This document shows, piece by piece, positions 44,700 through 56,398 of a DNA stretch of 64,000 nucleotides; the first letter of the stretch is position 1, and each line of letters begins with the position of its first letter. The position numbers and the translations under genes are program-made. Source of the DNA: Brachynemurus nebulosus (lineage: Eukaryota > Arthropoda > Insecta > Neuroptera > Myrmeleontidae); contig JAPWDM010000004.1 of NCBI GenBank assembly GCA_035578155.1, positions 41,125,551 through 41,189,550 of the forward strand. The letters are read 5' to 3'. Under the pieces are notes generated by a model. It ran no database searches, was not told where the DNA came from, and saw only the letters and a program-made list of their open reading frames with translations.

Positions 44700-45596
44700 G
44701 GGAGACCACTAGTGTGACATTTTGAAAAAATTGGAAATTTTTTTTTGCATGTTTTGATAGTCTATACCTTTAAAAATAACATACTAAAATTTCAACTGCG
44801 TATCTCAAATAGTTTTTGAGTTACAGCCCTCTGAAAAATGAATTATGATTTTCATTGTTAACATTGAGATATTAAGAACTGCATGAAGGTTAATAGTTCG
44901 GGAGTTTTTGGACGTGGCTGCCAGTCACACGTTATGAAGCTAGACTCTAACACATTTAAACGACTCATCTAGTTTTACTATGACCGTTATAATGAGTACA
45001 TCATAAATAATTTTAGTAAAAATTCTCAGTGATTAAAACTAAAAGGTAAGATAAAGAAAAACTACATTTTTCAAATTTGCTGCAGTTATAACTCGAAGAC
45101 AAATCATCCGATCGATTTGATTTTTATTGCAGCTTCTTTTATATATGTTTCTTCGTGCCATAAACCTCCAGTTTTCCGATCGAATAAAAAATGTAATTTT
45201 CGCAAGCCAAAAATCATCAAATTTTCGAACAAAATTTGAACCTTTTTTTTTAAAAACTCATCCATTTTGTTAAATTTCAACTTTTTTTTTTCGATTGAGG
45301 TTCACGACACGGGCAATACCTTCTAGTTTAAAAGGCTTTTTGTTTTTGTTTTTTTTGATTTCAGGCATTGTGAAGGTCGCTATCACTGCAGCAGTGGGGG
45401 AACTTTTTTCTTTGGAGCCTTGGGAGATCTGGAATATCTCATTGAATTTTCAATTTTTTTGTCCAAAAATTTTATATTGAATTTATTATATATCAACTAA
45501 TATATCCTTAAAGTATTAAAACATCCCATACAGTAGATTTCTTTAAAAAAATTCCCAAAAATTACCTTTTTCAGGCGGTCATACTAGTGGTCCCCC
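44700..45596. mobile_element. TTAA-target MITE (~897 bp)
   Basis: Ends after TTAA read GGGAGACCACTAGTGTGACA and, inverted on the right, ATACTAGTGGTCCCCC before TTAA. Pairing continues through a GAAAAA and an AATTTTT stretch. TTAA duplications at both borders (44696-44699, 45597-45600) are typical of piggyBac-type integration. No transposase is present. The frame at 45295-45480 is not recognised. Confidence 0.75.
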
Positions 45597-45600
45597 TTAA

Positions 45601-45996
45601 TAATATGTTAGAAAGCAGTAAGTTAAGTTCAAAAAAAGTTTTTCGGTTAATACTCATAATAATAAAGACAGTAAAGTTAATAGAATTTATGGAGCATAAT
45701 GAATTATATGGAAGGTCATCGAATGGTAATTCTACCTAATTTACTTGTCTTAGCACACAGGGTAAATCTGTAATTAACTTTGTTTTTGAAATTTTTGATG
45801 TTTGAATAAAATAAAAAACTTTAAGATTTTATTTTGGATCAATGGTTGTTACCATTTTTAAGTTTCTTTATAGGTACATATCTACCGAATTCTGCGATAA
45901 AAAGCATTAGAATAAACTAGTACACTTTGTTGGACGGTAAACGATGAAAAATCCAATTTTTGTCAATATATTAAAATCTTATACCTATATCTTATA
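45601..45996. other. AT-rich stretch, nothing recognised
   Basis: No signal apart from its position between two elements. Confidence 0.35.
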
Positions 45997-47628
45997 TACA
46001 GTGTCATTCACGAAGGTGGCAACATATGGAAAACTTTTCTATACTCAGTTTCTCAGAAAATTTTATTCTTACTAAAAGTTGGTGCATGTTCTTAAATTAA
46101 AAATGCACCCATCAAAATTTGAACAAACTCTATTGTATACAGGATGGACTTAAGAATGTGAAATTGGCGTAAGAGTAAAGTACCCTAATTATTGAAACTT
46201 GACAAAAATTTTACTGGGAAAAGTTGTTTAGAATTAAAAATTAATGTAAAATACAGAATCATAGCCAACTACAACCGATAATAAATTTTCCTATATTCTT
46301 CCGTTTTTTCCGTATCACCCAGTACATTATGAAAACGGACGTACTTAGACGACTACTATTTATGTAGTACTGCAAGACTACACCTTAATTTTTAAGTTCA
46401 ACTATATACTAACTTGAAATTTAAGTTTATTAATATTACAATCAAAATACACAACTAATCTGTTGCCATCATAAAAGTCATAAGTACTGAAATAAAATAT
46501 ACCAATATTTTAGTACTATTCGATGTAAAAATTAAATAATTAATTGTTTTTAAACTATTCACATTAACTTGACACATCAAAATTAAAGACATGAACAGTT
46601 ATTAGCGTTACTATCTTATTCTATGTAACTCCCTTCATTTTCAATACATTTTATTGTTTCCGAGACATTTTTTTATGTACATTTTTCAACATTTCGGGTG
46701 TTATTCTCCCAGCACATTCTCTTATTGTATTTTCCAGGTGACTACGGTCTCTAAATGGCCTTTCTTTATAAACATTTTCTTTTAAATAGCCCCCTCCTCC
46801 CCCAAAAAAAATTCACCGGGGTAAAATCGCGTGGTATTGCTGACCAGGGATTATCTTTCTATCCAGAAATCGTGAAATCCTATACAGTCCGAATGAGACG
46901 AAATAACTGCGCGTTCACTGGATTGAATACACGTATTTTCACTACTTAATCATTTTTATCAGAAAATTAGATCAAATAACCTTTGGAAACAATATCGAAT
47001 TATTATTATGACAATTTTCAATACAGTTTCTGAATTACCTGCGGTAAGAAACATGCTTAGTCTACAGGATAAAATTGATAATAACGATAATAACTGTTCA
47101 TGTCTTTAATTTTTATGTCTCAAGTTAGTGTGAATAATTTAAAAATAATTAATTATTTAATTTTTACATCGAATAGTACTAAAATATTGGTATATTTTAT
47201 TTCAGTACCTACTTATGACTTTTGTTATGGCAACAGATTAATTGTGTATTTTGATTGTAATATTAATAAACTTAAATTTCAAGTTAGTAGATAGTTGAAC
47301 TTAAAAATTAAGAGTGTAGTCTTGCAGTACTACATAAATAGTAGTCGTCTAAGTACGTCCTTTTTCATAATGTACTGGGTGATACGGAAAAAACGGAAGA
47401 ATATAGGAAACTTTTCCCAGTAAAATTTTTGTCAAGTTTCAATAATTAGGGTACTTTACTCTTACGCCAATTTCACATTTTAAGTCCATCCTGTATACAA
47501 TACAGTTTGTTCAATTTTGATGGGTGCATTTTTAATTTAAGAACATGCACCACCTTTTAGTAAGAATAAAATTTTCTGAGAAACTTAGTATAGAAAAGTT
47601 TTCCATATGTTGCCACCTTCGTGAATGA

Positions 47629-47635
<7 letters not shown>
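45997..47635. mobile_element. Tc1/mariner-like element with ~600-bp TIRs
   Basis: Left end TACAGTGTCATTCACGAAGG and right end CCTTCGTGAATGACACTATA are inverted and flanked by TA. Arms 45998-46622 and 47083-47637 match through nearly their whole length. Plus-strand frames at 47100-47294 lie in the arm and are incidental. The core 46630-47080 contains the end of a transposase on the minus strand, so this was an autonomous element with unusually long TIRs. Confidence 0.8.
46651..46930 (-). pseudogene. transposase C-terminus (IS630/Tc1-like), broken
   Basis: The minus strand reads NPWSAIPRDFTPVNFFWG, a frameshift, and then GYLKENVYKERPFRDRSHLE with CAGRITPEMLKNV and a stop at 46651. In this transposase group the third catalytic Asp lies in a PDLTPLDFFLWGYLK-type motif, and the C-terminus with R.....L...I is standard. 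Here the motif is RDFTPVNFF, with the key Asp probably replaced by Asn, and upstream codons contain stops. It lies between the long TIRs at 45997-47635 and is evidently the dead source gene. Confidence 0.75.

Positions 47636-47709
<74 letters not shown>
47632..47709. repeat. (TA)n microsatellite
   Basis: About 39 TA units starting at the TA-flanked right end of the long-TIR element. The minus-strand frame across it is an artefact of the repeat. Confidence 0.95.
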
Positions 47710-47710
<1 letters not shown>

Positions 47711-47713
<3 letters not shown>

Positions 47714-47853
47714 AAGAGAATAAAATCTGTACTCTTTGCAGTTTGAAGAAATTTGAAATTTTGGAGCATATTTTAGTAGATTGCCCAATATACACAAATG
47801 TGCCTAATCAATATCTTAAAAATATTCTGGCAGAGACAAATAATTTAACGTAA
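47711..47853 (+). pseudogene. LINE ORF2 C-terminal Cys/His fragment
   Basis: The frame reads KICTLCSLKKFEILEHILVD followed by CPIYTNVP and ends at a stop in NNLT. C-x2-C-x(about 11)-H-x(4)-C is the zinc-knuckle-like motif after the reverse transcriptase in Jockey/CR1/RTE-type LINEs. About 45 codons only. It could be the 3' remnant of the LINE whose 5' part is at 43503-44615. Confidence 0.65.
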
Positions 47854-48199
47854 CTTATTGCTAACAAATTTCAAAAATAAATATGTTAACTTGCCCAAAT
47901 TTGCGAAAGCCATCTTTGATATACACGTAAGTATATATTTTGAATCAATGACGAAAGAATATAATATATTATGTATTATAAAAGGACCTTTAACAACATT
48001 GTTTTATTGAAGCAAAAGTTATGCAGTTACTAGACAGTGGCGGCAACAAAATTAAATGTTTATATCTACGTACATATATCATATTTTACATATATAATCA
48101 TATATAAATTTATCTATACCAATCAAGTTTCAAGCCTTTGTGTACACACTGAATACCGTAAAATAAGAAAATGTTATTTTTGGATTCTAGGATTTCAAA
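47854..48199. other. AT-rich stretch, nothing recognised
   Basis: Probably the 3' UTR of the LINE fragment just upstream. No structured signal seen. Confidence 0.35.
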
Positions 48200-48695
48200 A
48201 TTAATCTGTCAGTTCAGGGTTAAATCTCATAATGTAAAAGTTGAATCTTTCGTTCAAAAATGCACTAATAGTCAGACAAAAAAAATCGGGCATTTTTCTT
48301 TTAATTCGGGATCCTTTGGGAAACTAAAATTACATAAAATGTTACTGCTAAACGTATATCCACATATTAAGTATGAATTTAGTACATGTGCAAATAATTT
48401 TTTAAATAGTCGCCATTGATTTTAAATAACCAAAATCGACAGATCTACACATATTTTACAATAAATTTTTAACATTATGACTGAAACTATATGAAAGTAC
48501 GCTCAATTCTTTAAAAAGCGAGTTTAAAAATTTTATTATGATGAGGAATATTGGAAATTTTTGACTTTAAACTAAATTAAAAGCAAAATTATATGTCTAT
48601 TAATAAATGTCAAAAAGAAACTTACGGTGAAATGTTTTTCTTTCAAGCTTTTTTCTGACAGAATTTTTACATCCGTAAACGGAACAAGTTGCCAT
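48200..48695 (-). pseudogene. THAP-domain gene fragment, two exons, decayed
   Basis: On the minus strand, ATG at 48695 starts MATCSVYGCKNSVRKKLERK, giving the C-x4-C of a THAP zinc finger, and reaches KTFHR. There a CACCGTAAGT donor-like site occurs near 48626. After ~280 bases, TTTTAG precedes FPKDPELKEKC (about 48300-48340), which is the expected continuation FHR-FPKDPELR. The conserved Trp after it is absent (KEKCP), later codons shift frame, and CIFERK appears where CFER is expected. THAP domains occur in host regulators and in P-element-like transposases. The plus-strand frame 48171-48419 is its shadow. Confidence 0.55.
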
Positions 48696-49139
48696 AATAA
48701 TTTCTTTTAAAAATTTAAGAAAAAATGTATTTAAAAAAATAAAAATAGCTATTTTTTTATAAGACAATTTTTTTACTTGCAATTACTAATATGGCGTGTT
48801 ACGTTTTTTTTAACTTCTCAATACTTTTCCTCATCCAATCTTGCTAAAGATACAGGCTGATTGACGAGAACAGTAATTTTAGAAAAATAATTTATTTTCT
48901 AACAATTGTTATAATTCAAATTTGTATATTATAATCTGAACATCAACTGTTTACATTAGAACTGTTTCGTACACCTTGATCCTAAGAAAAAAAAAAGAAA
49001 AAGTTGTATTAAATTATTGTAAATCTTGTATAAAAAAGAGAGAAAATTTAAATATAATAGTGCAATTCACATAAACTGAGTGTAAAAATTTTGACAGTTG
49101 TAAATTAGGTTACAATTTTGACGTTACAATGTAAACAAA
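48696..49139. other. AT-rich stretch, nothing recognised
   Basis: Would contain the upstream region of the THAP fragment on the minus strand. No clear promoter motif seen. Confidence 0.35.
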
Positions 49140-49420
49140 ACAAGTGACATTAGAGTTGAGTTGTCAGTCTTGGAGGAAATGAAAATCACCTGGATGTGCG
49201 CATGTGCGGAAGCATCGAATGAGATGGAAGCTTCTGCGAACATGAGATTGGTGAGGAACGGAAAGAATTCACTCTCTTTCGGGTATTGGAGCTCAAGGAA
49301 GCAAGACGTGGCCCCTAGTGGGTTCACGCTCTCGAAAATATGTGAAGGGCACGCCATGTGGCGAACTAACCGTTAGCCATTGTTGGGATTTGGGGGCAAA
49401 TTTTTCCATTACGGTGCCAC
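49140..49420. other. GC-shifted patch with overlapping frames
   Basis: Composition rises to near balanced and both strands are open (plus 49161-49376, minus 49124-49357). Neither product shows a motif I know. The plus frame starts MSVLEEMKITWMCACAEASN. It may be a decayed exon, a transposon fragment or an untranslated first exon. Confidence 0.3.
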
Positions 49421-49899
49421 ATGTTTTTATGGTACAAGTTTAAAAGAAAACAATATATGGCATTTATCTTAAGTATATCGCTCCATTGGTTGGATTTTTT
49501 CTTCGGAACCTTTCACCATTTATTGCCTGGTGAGCCTCATTGCCAGAGTACTTTGGAATTGGTGTCCACGTGGTGAGGAAACTTTTGGCTGGTGCCAGTG
49601 AGTTATTTGGAAGTGGGTCCTAAATTTACTGTTGAAGTGCAGATGCTGTCGAATAATTTTGGTGACCGCATTATTCCAATTTTGTGGAATTACGTCGTAA
49701 ACGGAATTATATTAGTGCTATGTAGACAATAGACACCCTGTAGGGACTACCAAGTAAATTTTTGAGTACGTCTAGAAACTTATGAATCGTTCGTAACATT
49801 ATTACTTTAATATGTGTACACTGTTGGTTATATTTACCTTTTCAGTTGTTAAAATTTGTAGACTTTAAGTAAGTGGAACTGAACGAGCGTTTCTGTAAA
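49421..49899. other. stretch upstream of a Penelope fragment, unclassified
   Basis: No readable reverse-transcriptase motif. Mild GC excess continues to about 49700. Confidence 0.35.
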
Positions 49900-50415
49900 A
49901 CAGCACAAAGTCACCATTGAACAAATATATCCTCCCCTTACAATTGACCCAGACCCAAAACATTATGTATCTCTTCCATTCTTAGGTGTCATCTCACATA
50001 AAATTGGTAACCTGTTTACAAAATATATCACCAGGTTTTCATTCTGTTGGAAATCCTGGCCGTTGCCTTTACAACGCCAAAGAAAAAACTGATCCACTAA
50101 AAAAGAGTGAGGTCTACCGCCTAGACTGTTGCCATTGTAACGCCAAATATGTTGGACGAACAGGACGAAGTTTCGGCATAAGATATAAGGAACACATTGG
50201 TTCACAAAAACACAGCTCTAACTTCGGTCTACACATCTTGGAAACAGGTCATTTTCCCAAAACAGACCATAAACCAAAATGTTTACCATAATGGTTTAAA
50301 ATTGAATCTTTTAGAGGCTCTAGAAATTAATAGATTAAACAGTGACCCACAAATAGAAGTTTTAAACGATCAAAATGATCTAAATAATTCTCCTCTATTA
50401 AAAATAAATTTCTGA
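49900..50415 (+). pseudogene. Penelope-like element, GIY-YIG endonuclease end
   Basis: Three consecutive frames make one protein end: YVSLPFLGVISHKIGNLFTK (about 49970-50030), then GNPGRCLYNAKEKTDPLKKS with EVYRLDCCHCNAKYVGRTGR and FGIRYKEHI (50049-50195). After a further shift comes NGLKLNLLEALEINRL, ending at 50415. VYRLDC..C...YVGRTGR..GIRYKEH is the GIY-YIG-type endonuclease that follows the reverse transcriptase in Penelope-like elements, with the second aromatic-x-G pair and the Arg retained. Frameshifts near 50035 and 50270 inactivate it. The reverse transcriptase upstream is missing. Confidence 0.85.
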
Positions 50416-50639
50416 ACGAATAAAATCACTTCAGTCATTTATCTGAACAATCATATTATTAGGTAAAAATAAAAATTTTTTCATATCGGTACCTACAAAC
50501 TGGTTTAATTGCTTTCTTCTTTACACGTATATTTAGTTGCTTGGATACAAAAATTTTATGAGTTTTCCCAATTCAATAATATTACACCCCTCCTATATAT
50601 CTTTTTTACCTATAAATTCCCATTAATTATTTTCATCTT

Positions 50640-50685
50640 TCTACTCTGCGGATGACCGAAAGGTTGAAAACGCGTTCAGTAAAAA
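50640..50685 (+). ncRNA. degenerate hammerhead-like motif after Penelope
   Basis: CGGATGA (50649-50655) stands where CUGAUGA is expected, followed by hairpin CCGAAAGG, then TTGAAA and the self-complementary ACGCGT. Penelope-like elements often carry such a ribozyme at their ends, and this one lies 230 bases after the GIY-YIG remnant. The second core position is changed and an extra A follows GAAA, so it is unlikely to be active. Confidence 0.4.
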
Positions 50686-50786
50686 TAACTTTTAATTCGT
50701 GAAATAGACAAAGTAATCGAACTTTAAATATTTTTCAATATTTAAAATGGAGTTTCACAAAGTAAATCTCTCAACAGTGAATTATA

Positions 50787-51010
50787 TAAAATATATTTTG
50801 TCTCGCATATCTTGAGAACAAATGATGTTATCATTTGTTTGATTAGGGTGGAGCCCCGGTATGGTGCAAGAGGCAAAGCCTCTATCGGGGGCCCAGGGGA
50901 GGAGTCGCCTGAAAAGAAAAAAGAATTATTTATGCACAGTAATCTCTAGTCTTTAAGGACACCCAATGGGAAGTTGACAGTGTGGGTAGACCTGTCCCCC
51001 AAATTTTGAT
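50787..51010 (+). repeat. dispersed repeat, copy 2
   Basis: Second copy of the sequence at 6062-6312, from TCTCGCATATCTTGAGAACA to GTAGACCTGTCCCC, about 80-85% alike by eye and lacking the CCCACCCTTGGGTACAGAGG segment of copy 1. Confidence 0.6.
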
Positions 51011-52533
51011 TATTATTGTCAGCAGGGTTAAGTAAAATTGAAGTGTACCTACTATAATCCAAATACAGTATAATTTAGGATTTTTTATAATTATTATTAT
51101 AGAACAAGGGAAAAGTACTTCATAATTTTGGGTAGAAATACCTAAACGTAAAATCTAAAGTTTATGAAGTATAAAAGAATATTATAGTTTATGTGTTTAT
51201 AAAAATCTCGAATAACTTGACAACTTTAAAAGGTCTTGTTCTATATTCCAATACATCTTCATTTCGCCCATCTCTTCTTCCGTCCATCCTCCGTATCTAA
51301 ATACCCCACACTCGTCCCTTTATACTTAAAATAACATCCAAATGTGCTGTCTCTACTCAGCCTTTTTTCGTACCTATTTACCTTCAGCTTGACTAAAACT
51401 TCAAGTTCTCATAATTTTCTTTCAAAAATAAAATAAAAAATTACATTTTTTTCATATTTGCTTCAAAATAACAAAAATTTCGTTAAAACAAAACACTAAA
51501 ATAAACCTTATAGATAAAATTTGAAGAAACAAAAAATACCATTGTCGGCAGCGGTTAATCTAATTTTATTTTGAACATTCTTCATATCCAACTTTAAGTT
51601 TAGTCATCATTTTTACCCACAAGAATGATTATTCTACTATAATTAAGAAATATATCTACATGTTCGCCTGTACGTCTGGTATTTTTAAATTAACTTCCGG
51701 AATAATTTTTTTCGTTTTGTCCCAATTCATCCTTATGTCTCGATTCATCCCTTTTTACGATAAATACTTTTTAACGTTTTAGAATAAATATACCGAAGCA
51801 TTTTTTGTTGTTTGTAAAAAGAAGAAGAGTATAAGTATGCATGTAACAGCAGCGGTTACTTCTCTGTAAGTTTTACTAGTTTTATTATCTAGAAAACAAA
51901 ACAGTCTTTAAAAATTTAGCTTAAGGATATTGAACGAACTTTACTCACTTGTAACCTTTTTGTATATTAGTGTGAGAGAATATTTCATTTTATATTCATT
52001 ATTGCAAGCACTGTTTATTATATTAATAAGAATATTTTTAAAATTTTCAGGGTTCCTATGTGTCTAGAATTTTTTACTTTATATGTGGCCCGTTCCGTGC
52101 TATTGTGCCGCTTTATGTACGCTCTCGGTTCAATAAAATATTTTCATATCCACATTGTTTGCATAATACAGAGGTAACAAAAATGGTGTGGAATCGGGCA
52201 AAAGTATTCACAGTATTGGTAAAAGTTGCACCAAGATTGATTTTTCACTGATAAAAGAGATGCATCAAGATGCATCAGTATTGAATCCAAACGACGAATA
52301 GGTACGCTAATTGTTCATCCTGTAAGAATATTTTGTCGAACCGAGAACGAACCTCGGAACGTATTAAGAGTGGCACTATACTGTGGTACGAGCCTAAAAT
52401 TTGAGAACTTACATTTGCAACTGATAACTCAGCACATTATTCATTAAAAATAATATATATGTCCTGGAAACCCCATTCAATTTGGAATATTCTATGTAGT
52501 TTTATGTGAAAAATAATCTGAAATTTCAATCTC
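51011..52533. other. AT-rich stretch, nothing recognised
   Basis: No motif-bearing frame. The frame at 52060-52251 is unremarkable. A short direct duplication, AGATGCATCAAGATGCATC, sits near 52257. Confidence 0.4.
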
Positions 52534-54090
52534 ACAAGAAGATGCACCTAGAGTGAAATTCGGGATTTTGATAAAACTTCGCTGGTGTGTAGAATAGGCA
52601 AAAATAAGGGACTCGTATTTGTCTTATTGGCCATCTTCCACGTTTACGGGGTGAAACAAGCCCCTAAATTTGGGGGTTCAAATCGTATTTCTTAAGATAT
52701 CTCTAAAACTATAAAAGATAGAGGAAAACTTTAAATTGACGAAATGTTACTCTTTGAAAGGCCTATTCACTTGTATAGGTTAAACTAGGACCGGGTTCAT
52801 AAGAGGAGCTGGAGGGCTGAAAATGAGGGTAAATTTTCTTGTACAGCCTGAACGATTCAATGTATCAAATTTTTGCCATCGTAAATAGAAAGAACATCAA
52901 AAATGAGGGGATACGTGTTTTTGCGTTTTTCCGAAATATGTATGGTATCCAAACCAAATAAGGAAGAATAAAATAAGGTACATTATATTGCATTATAATT
53001 AGTTGGAAATACGTTCTATATTTTTTTTATTTTTATGTTTATTATCATCATGAAAATGTAAAATTTTACTTTCCGATAACGATTCATGTATTTTTTAAGA
53101 GTTACTTAATTGGTAATTTAGCCATCTGTATATTTGGTTACTCATATTCGATATTTTTTATACCTATTTCTACGAAAGTTAAAGTTCTCTCGTGTGCTTG
53201 TGTTAACGAATGCTCGACAAGAAACAATAATCTCTTTCGCTCACTGCTCAGGTGCTTTGTAATAAATTTTGCGATTTGGGAAATGGGGGTGCCACCTATA
53301 AAACATACAAAAAGAATAAGAAAAATAGTTTGAATGTTGAGAAAGGAATAAACCGCGTTTATTTGGTTAAAAACGCATTTGTAAGAAGATAAAGGCAGTT
53401 GTTGATCGGAAGATTATTGCTTCTTGTTGAACATTCATTAACATTTGCAGACCGGTGAACTTTAGTAGAAATGGGTATAAAAAATATCGAATATGAGTAA
53501 CCAAATATACAGAGGGCTAAATTACCAATTAAGTATTGAAAAATACATGAATTGTTATCGGAAAGTAAAATTTTACATTTTCACGATGATAATAAACATA
53601 AAAATAAAAAAATATAGAACGTATTTGCAATAAATAATAATGCAATATCACCTACCCTATTTTTTCTTCCTTATTTGGTTTGGATACCACTCATATACTG
53701 AAAAAACGCAAAAACACTTATCCCCTAATTTTCGGTGCTCTTTCTATTTATGATGGCAAAAATTTAATACATTGAACCATTCAGGCTGTACAAGAAAAGT
53801 TACCCCCATTTTCGCCCCTCCAGCCCCTCTTATTAACACGGCCCTGGTTTAACCTATACAGATGAATAGGCCTGTCAAAGACTAACAATTTAAAGTTTTC
53901 CTCTATCTCCTATAGTTTTCTAGATATCTTAGGAAATACGATTTGAACCTCCAAATTTAGGGGTTGGTTTCACCCCGTAAACGTGGAAGATGGCCGATAA
54001 AAAAAATAGGGGTCCCTTATTTTTGCCTATTCTACACACCAGCGAAGTTTCATCAAAATCCTGATTTTCACTTTGGGTGCATCTCCTTGT
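52534..54090. mobile_element. foldback element, ~640-bp arms
   Basis: Left end ACAAGAAGATGCACC and right end GGTGCATCTCCTTGT are inverted. Arms 52534-53186 and 53456-54090 match nearly throughout and share phrases such as CACCAGCGAAGTTT and GGGGTTGGTTTCACCCC with inverted partners. The ~270-base loop has no coding motif. A shared GATGAAACTTS and ggggtgaaac layout links it to the elements at 5018 and 2560. The frame 53964-54152 is part of an arm. Confidence 0.75.
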
Positions 54091-54483
54091 CAGTAACAAA
54101 ATCAGAAAAAAACAAATTTTCCTATATAATTAGGGACGACTCTACTGTATAGGTATTGTATTACACACGTATAGAGGTTATTAAAAGTTGAATACTAGGT
54201 TAATGTAGGAAACTTTTTATTTATTACGTGCGATTAATGTAATGAAATAAAAGTTCTATTCATATTTCACTGTTTACTTTGTCAAACAAATACTAATAAA
54301 GCCAGAGAGCTTTCAACACATATAAATGCTGATTTGTTTGAGTTGTAGATCTAATAAAAAAGAACAGGCGGCCTAAACATTTCAGTTTTATTTGCGTTTT
54401 TATTTAAAATAAGAAAATAAAAATAAAAAAAATTGTAAGATACAATGAGATTCAAAAATTTGGGTTACTATGTAGTATTAGGC

Positions 54484-54971
54484 TAGCAACTTACCCTTAA
54501 AAAGTTGCTTAGAAATTGAAAAAGTGACCACGAGCGTTCTAGTGGGTGGTTTTTTTTAATTGATGCAGAATTTAAAATAAAATATAAAATTCAAATACTA
54601 TTTTTTGATTAAACCACGGCTTCAATGCTAAAAATTGTTAAAATAAATAATTTGACAAGTATTCTTATAAATTAATGTTTGATTTTAGTCTACGTATTCA
54701 TTCTAAAATATCATATTTGTCAATAGTTTTTTCTCTCTCTAAAAAAATATAATTTTTTTTTATATATCAATTGCGCTTAGAGAATACTAAAAATACAAAA
54801 TTTATACATGTATCTTACCTATTACTTTCATTAATTTTAACTTTTCACATTTGGTAAAAAAATAGTATTGGAATTTTTTATTCCTTTTTAAATTTTAAAT
54901 CGATTAAAAAAAAAATCAGCCACTAGAACGCTCGTGGTCGCTTTTTGTTAAAAATTAGGGATAAGTTGCTA
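54484..54971. mobile_element. ~490-bp MITE
   Basis: Left TAGCAACTTACCCTTAAAAA with GACCACGAGCGTTCTAGTGG is mirrored at the right by CCACTAGAACGCTCGTGGTC and ATAAGTTGCTA. Inverted ends are ~80 bp. The interior is extremely AT-rich and non-coding. Target duplication not readable. Confidence 0.7.
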
Positions 54972-55759
54972 CTCTATATGTACACATTCAAAATAATGAT
55001 TTAATATTTGTTTCTTGGAAATTACTACTATGGTAACTCATCATTATCAATTTTGCGGTAAAATAAACTTTAATCATCTTTATTCCAATCGAAAATATGA
55101 TGTAGAACAGTATAAAAAAAAGTGTAGATCGTAAAAAATGCTGTAAGTGCAATTTATCCCAATTTTTCATACATTTTCAAAAAAAAGATAAGCGTAAAAA
55201 AAGACGTAAGAGAAAAAAAAACTGATGAAATGTATAAGATTAAAAACATTGAAAGAGATATCTGTATATAGATTTGGTGGTATATAATATTTGACAAATA
55301 AAAATATGAAAGCAAACATTGTAAATGTCAAATGTTTGATAAGAATAACTAAAAGTTATTATAAGATACACATAATAATAACTGTAGATGTTCAAGTATT
55401 CGTGGGATTTAAATTGTTAACGATAATTCACCATTTGGAAATATATATGTGTAAAGCAATTAAAAATGATATTTAAGAAGGGGTAAGGTATTTTCCTTTT
55501 CTTTTTTTGGCGCTTTTTTCAACATTTGTCTCATGAATGTACCACAACACAATATTATTGTGTTAAAATTTGAAGTCGATTGGAGCCAAACTAACGAAGA
55601 TATAGACTGGAAGTCTCCGTCCCTCCGATCCTAGTGTATAATACTTAACATTTAAAAACGCGTTTTCTCACACTTAGCATATTTAAAGTCAGTGAACTCT
55701 CTAACTCAAAATCGACTACATCGATCCTTTTGAAATTTTACACACTCTTTTTAGGCTTT
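54972..55759. other. AT-rich stretch, nothing recognised
   Basis: Short frames at 54988-55170 (minus) and 55291-55476 (plus) carry no motif. The end (from about 55500) leads into the minisatellite below. Confidence 0.4.
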
Positions 55760-56360
55760 GCGATATTAGGACCCCAAATGTGAAATTTCGACTGACTAAT
55801 TACATGATTTAAAAGATAAGGAAATGGTCATAAAAGATCAATTGGTTTCATTAACTGGTTAGCAATAGAAAATTTTTTATTAAGGGTTAAAATATTTCAA
55901 GGTCATTCAGAAATTTTAGCACTCCAATTATGAAATTTCGAAAAACCAATTACATCATTCAAAAGGTCAGAATATGGTCATAAAAGGTCAACTGGTTTGA
56001 TTAATTGGTCAACAATAGAAAATTTTTTACTAAGGTTTGAAGTTTTTTCAAGGTCATACAAAAAACTAGCACTCCAAACGTGAAATTTTAAATAACGAAT
56101 TGCATCATTTAAAAGCTCAGAAAATGGTCATAAAAGGTCAATTGGTTTCATTAATTGGTCAGCAATAGAAAATTTTTTATTAAGGGTTAAAATGTTTCAA
56201 GGTCATTCAAAAACTTTAGCACCCCAAATGTGAAATTGCGACTAACCAAAAACATGATTTAAAAGGTCAGAAAATGGTCATAAGAGGTCAACTGGTTTGA
56301 TTAATTGGTCAACAATAGAAAATTTTTTATTAAGGTCTAAAATTTTTCAAGGTCACAATA
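55760..56360 (+). repeat. 150-bp minisatellite, four units, dimeric pattern
   Basis: GGTCATAAAAGGTCAAYTGG-like cores occur at 55826, 55976, 56126 and 56276, exactly 150 bases apart. Units 1 and 3 have ATTGGTTTCATTAA while units 2 and 4 have ACTGGTTTGATTAA, an alternating A-B order that implies amplification as a 300-base dimer. The array ends ~40 bases before the Helitron helicase fragment. Confidence 0.85.
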
Positions 56361-56398
56361 CTGTATCAGGATTAGATATTAATAGAAGAGGTACATCA

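Noticed and set aside
55760..56360. Regular repeats as a CRISPR array
   Set aside because: Units are 150 bases of repeat with no unique spacers, in a eukaryotic sequence.
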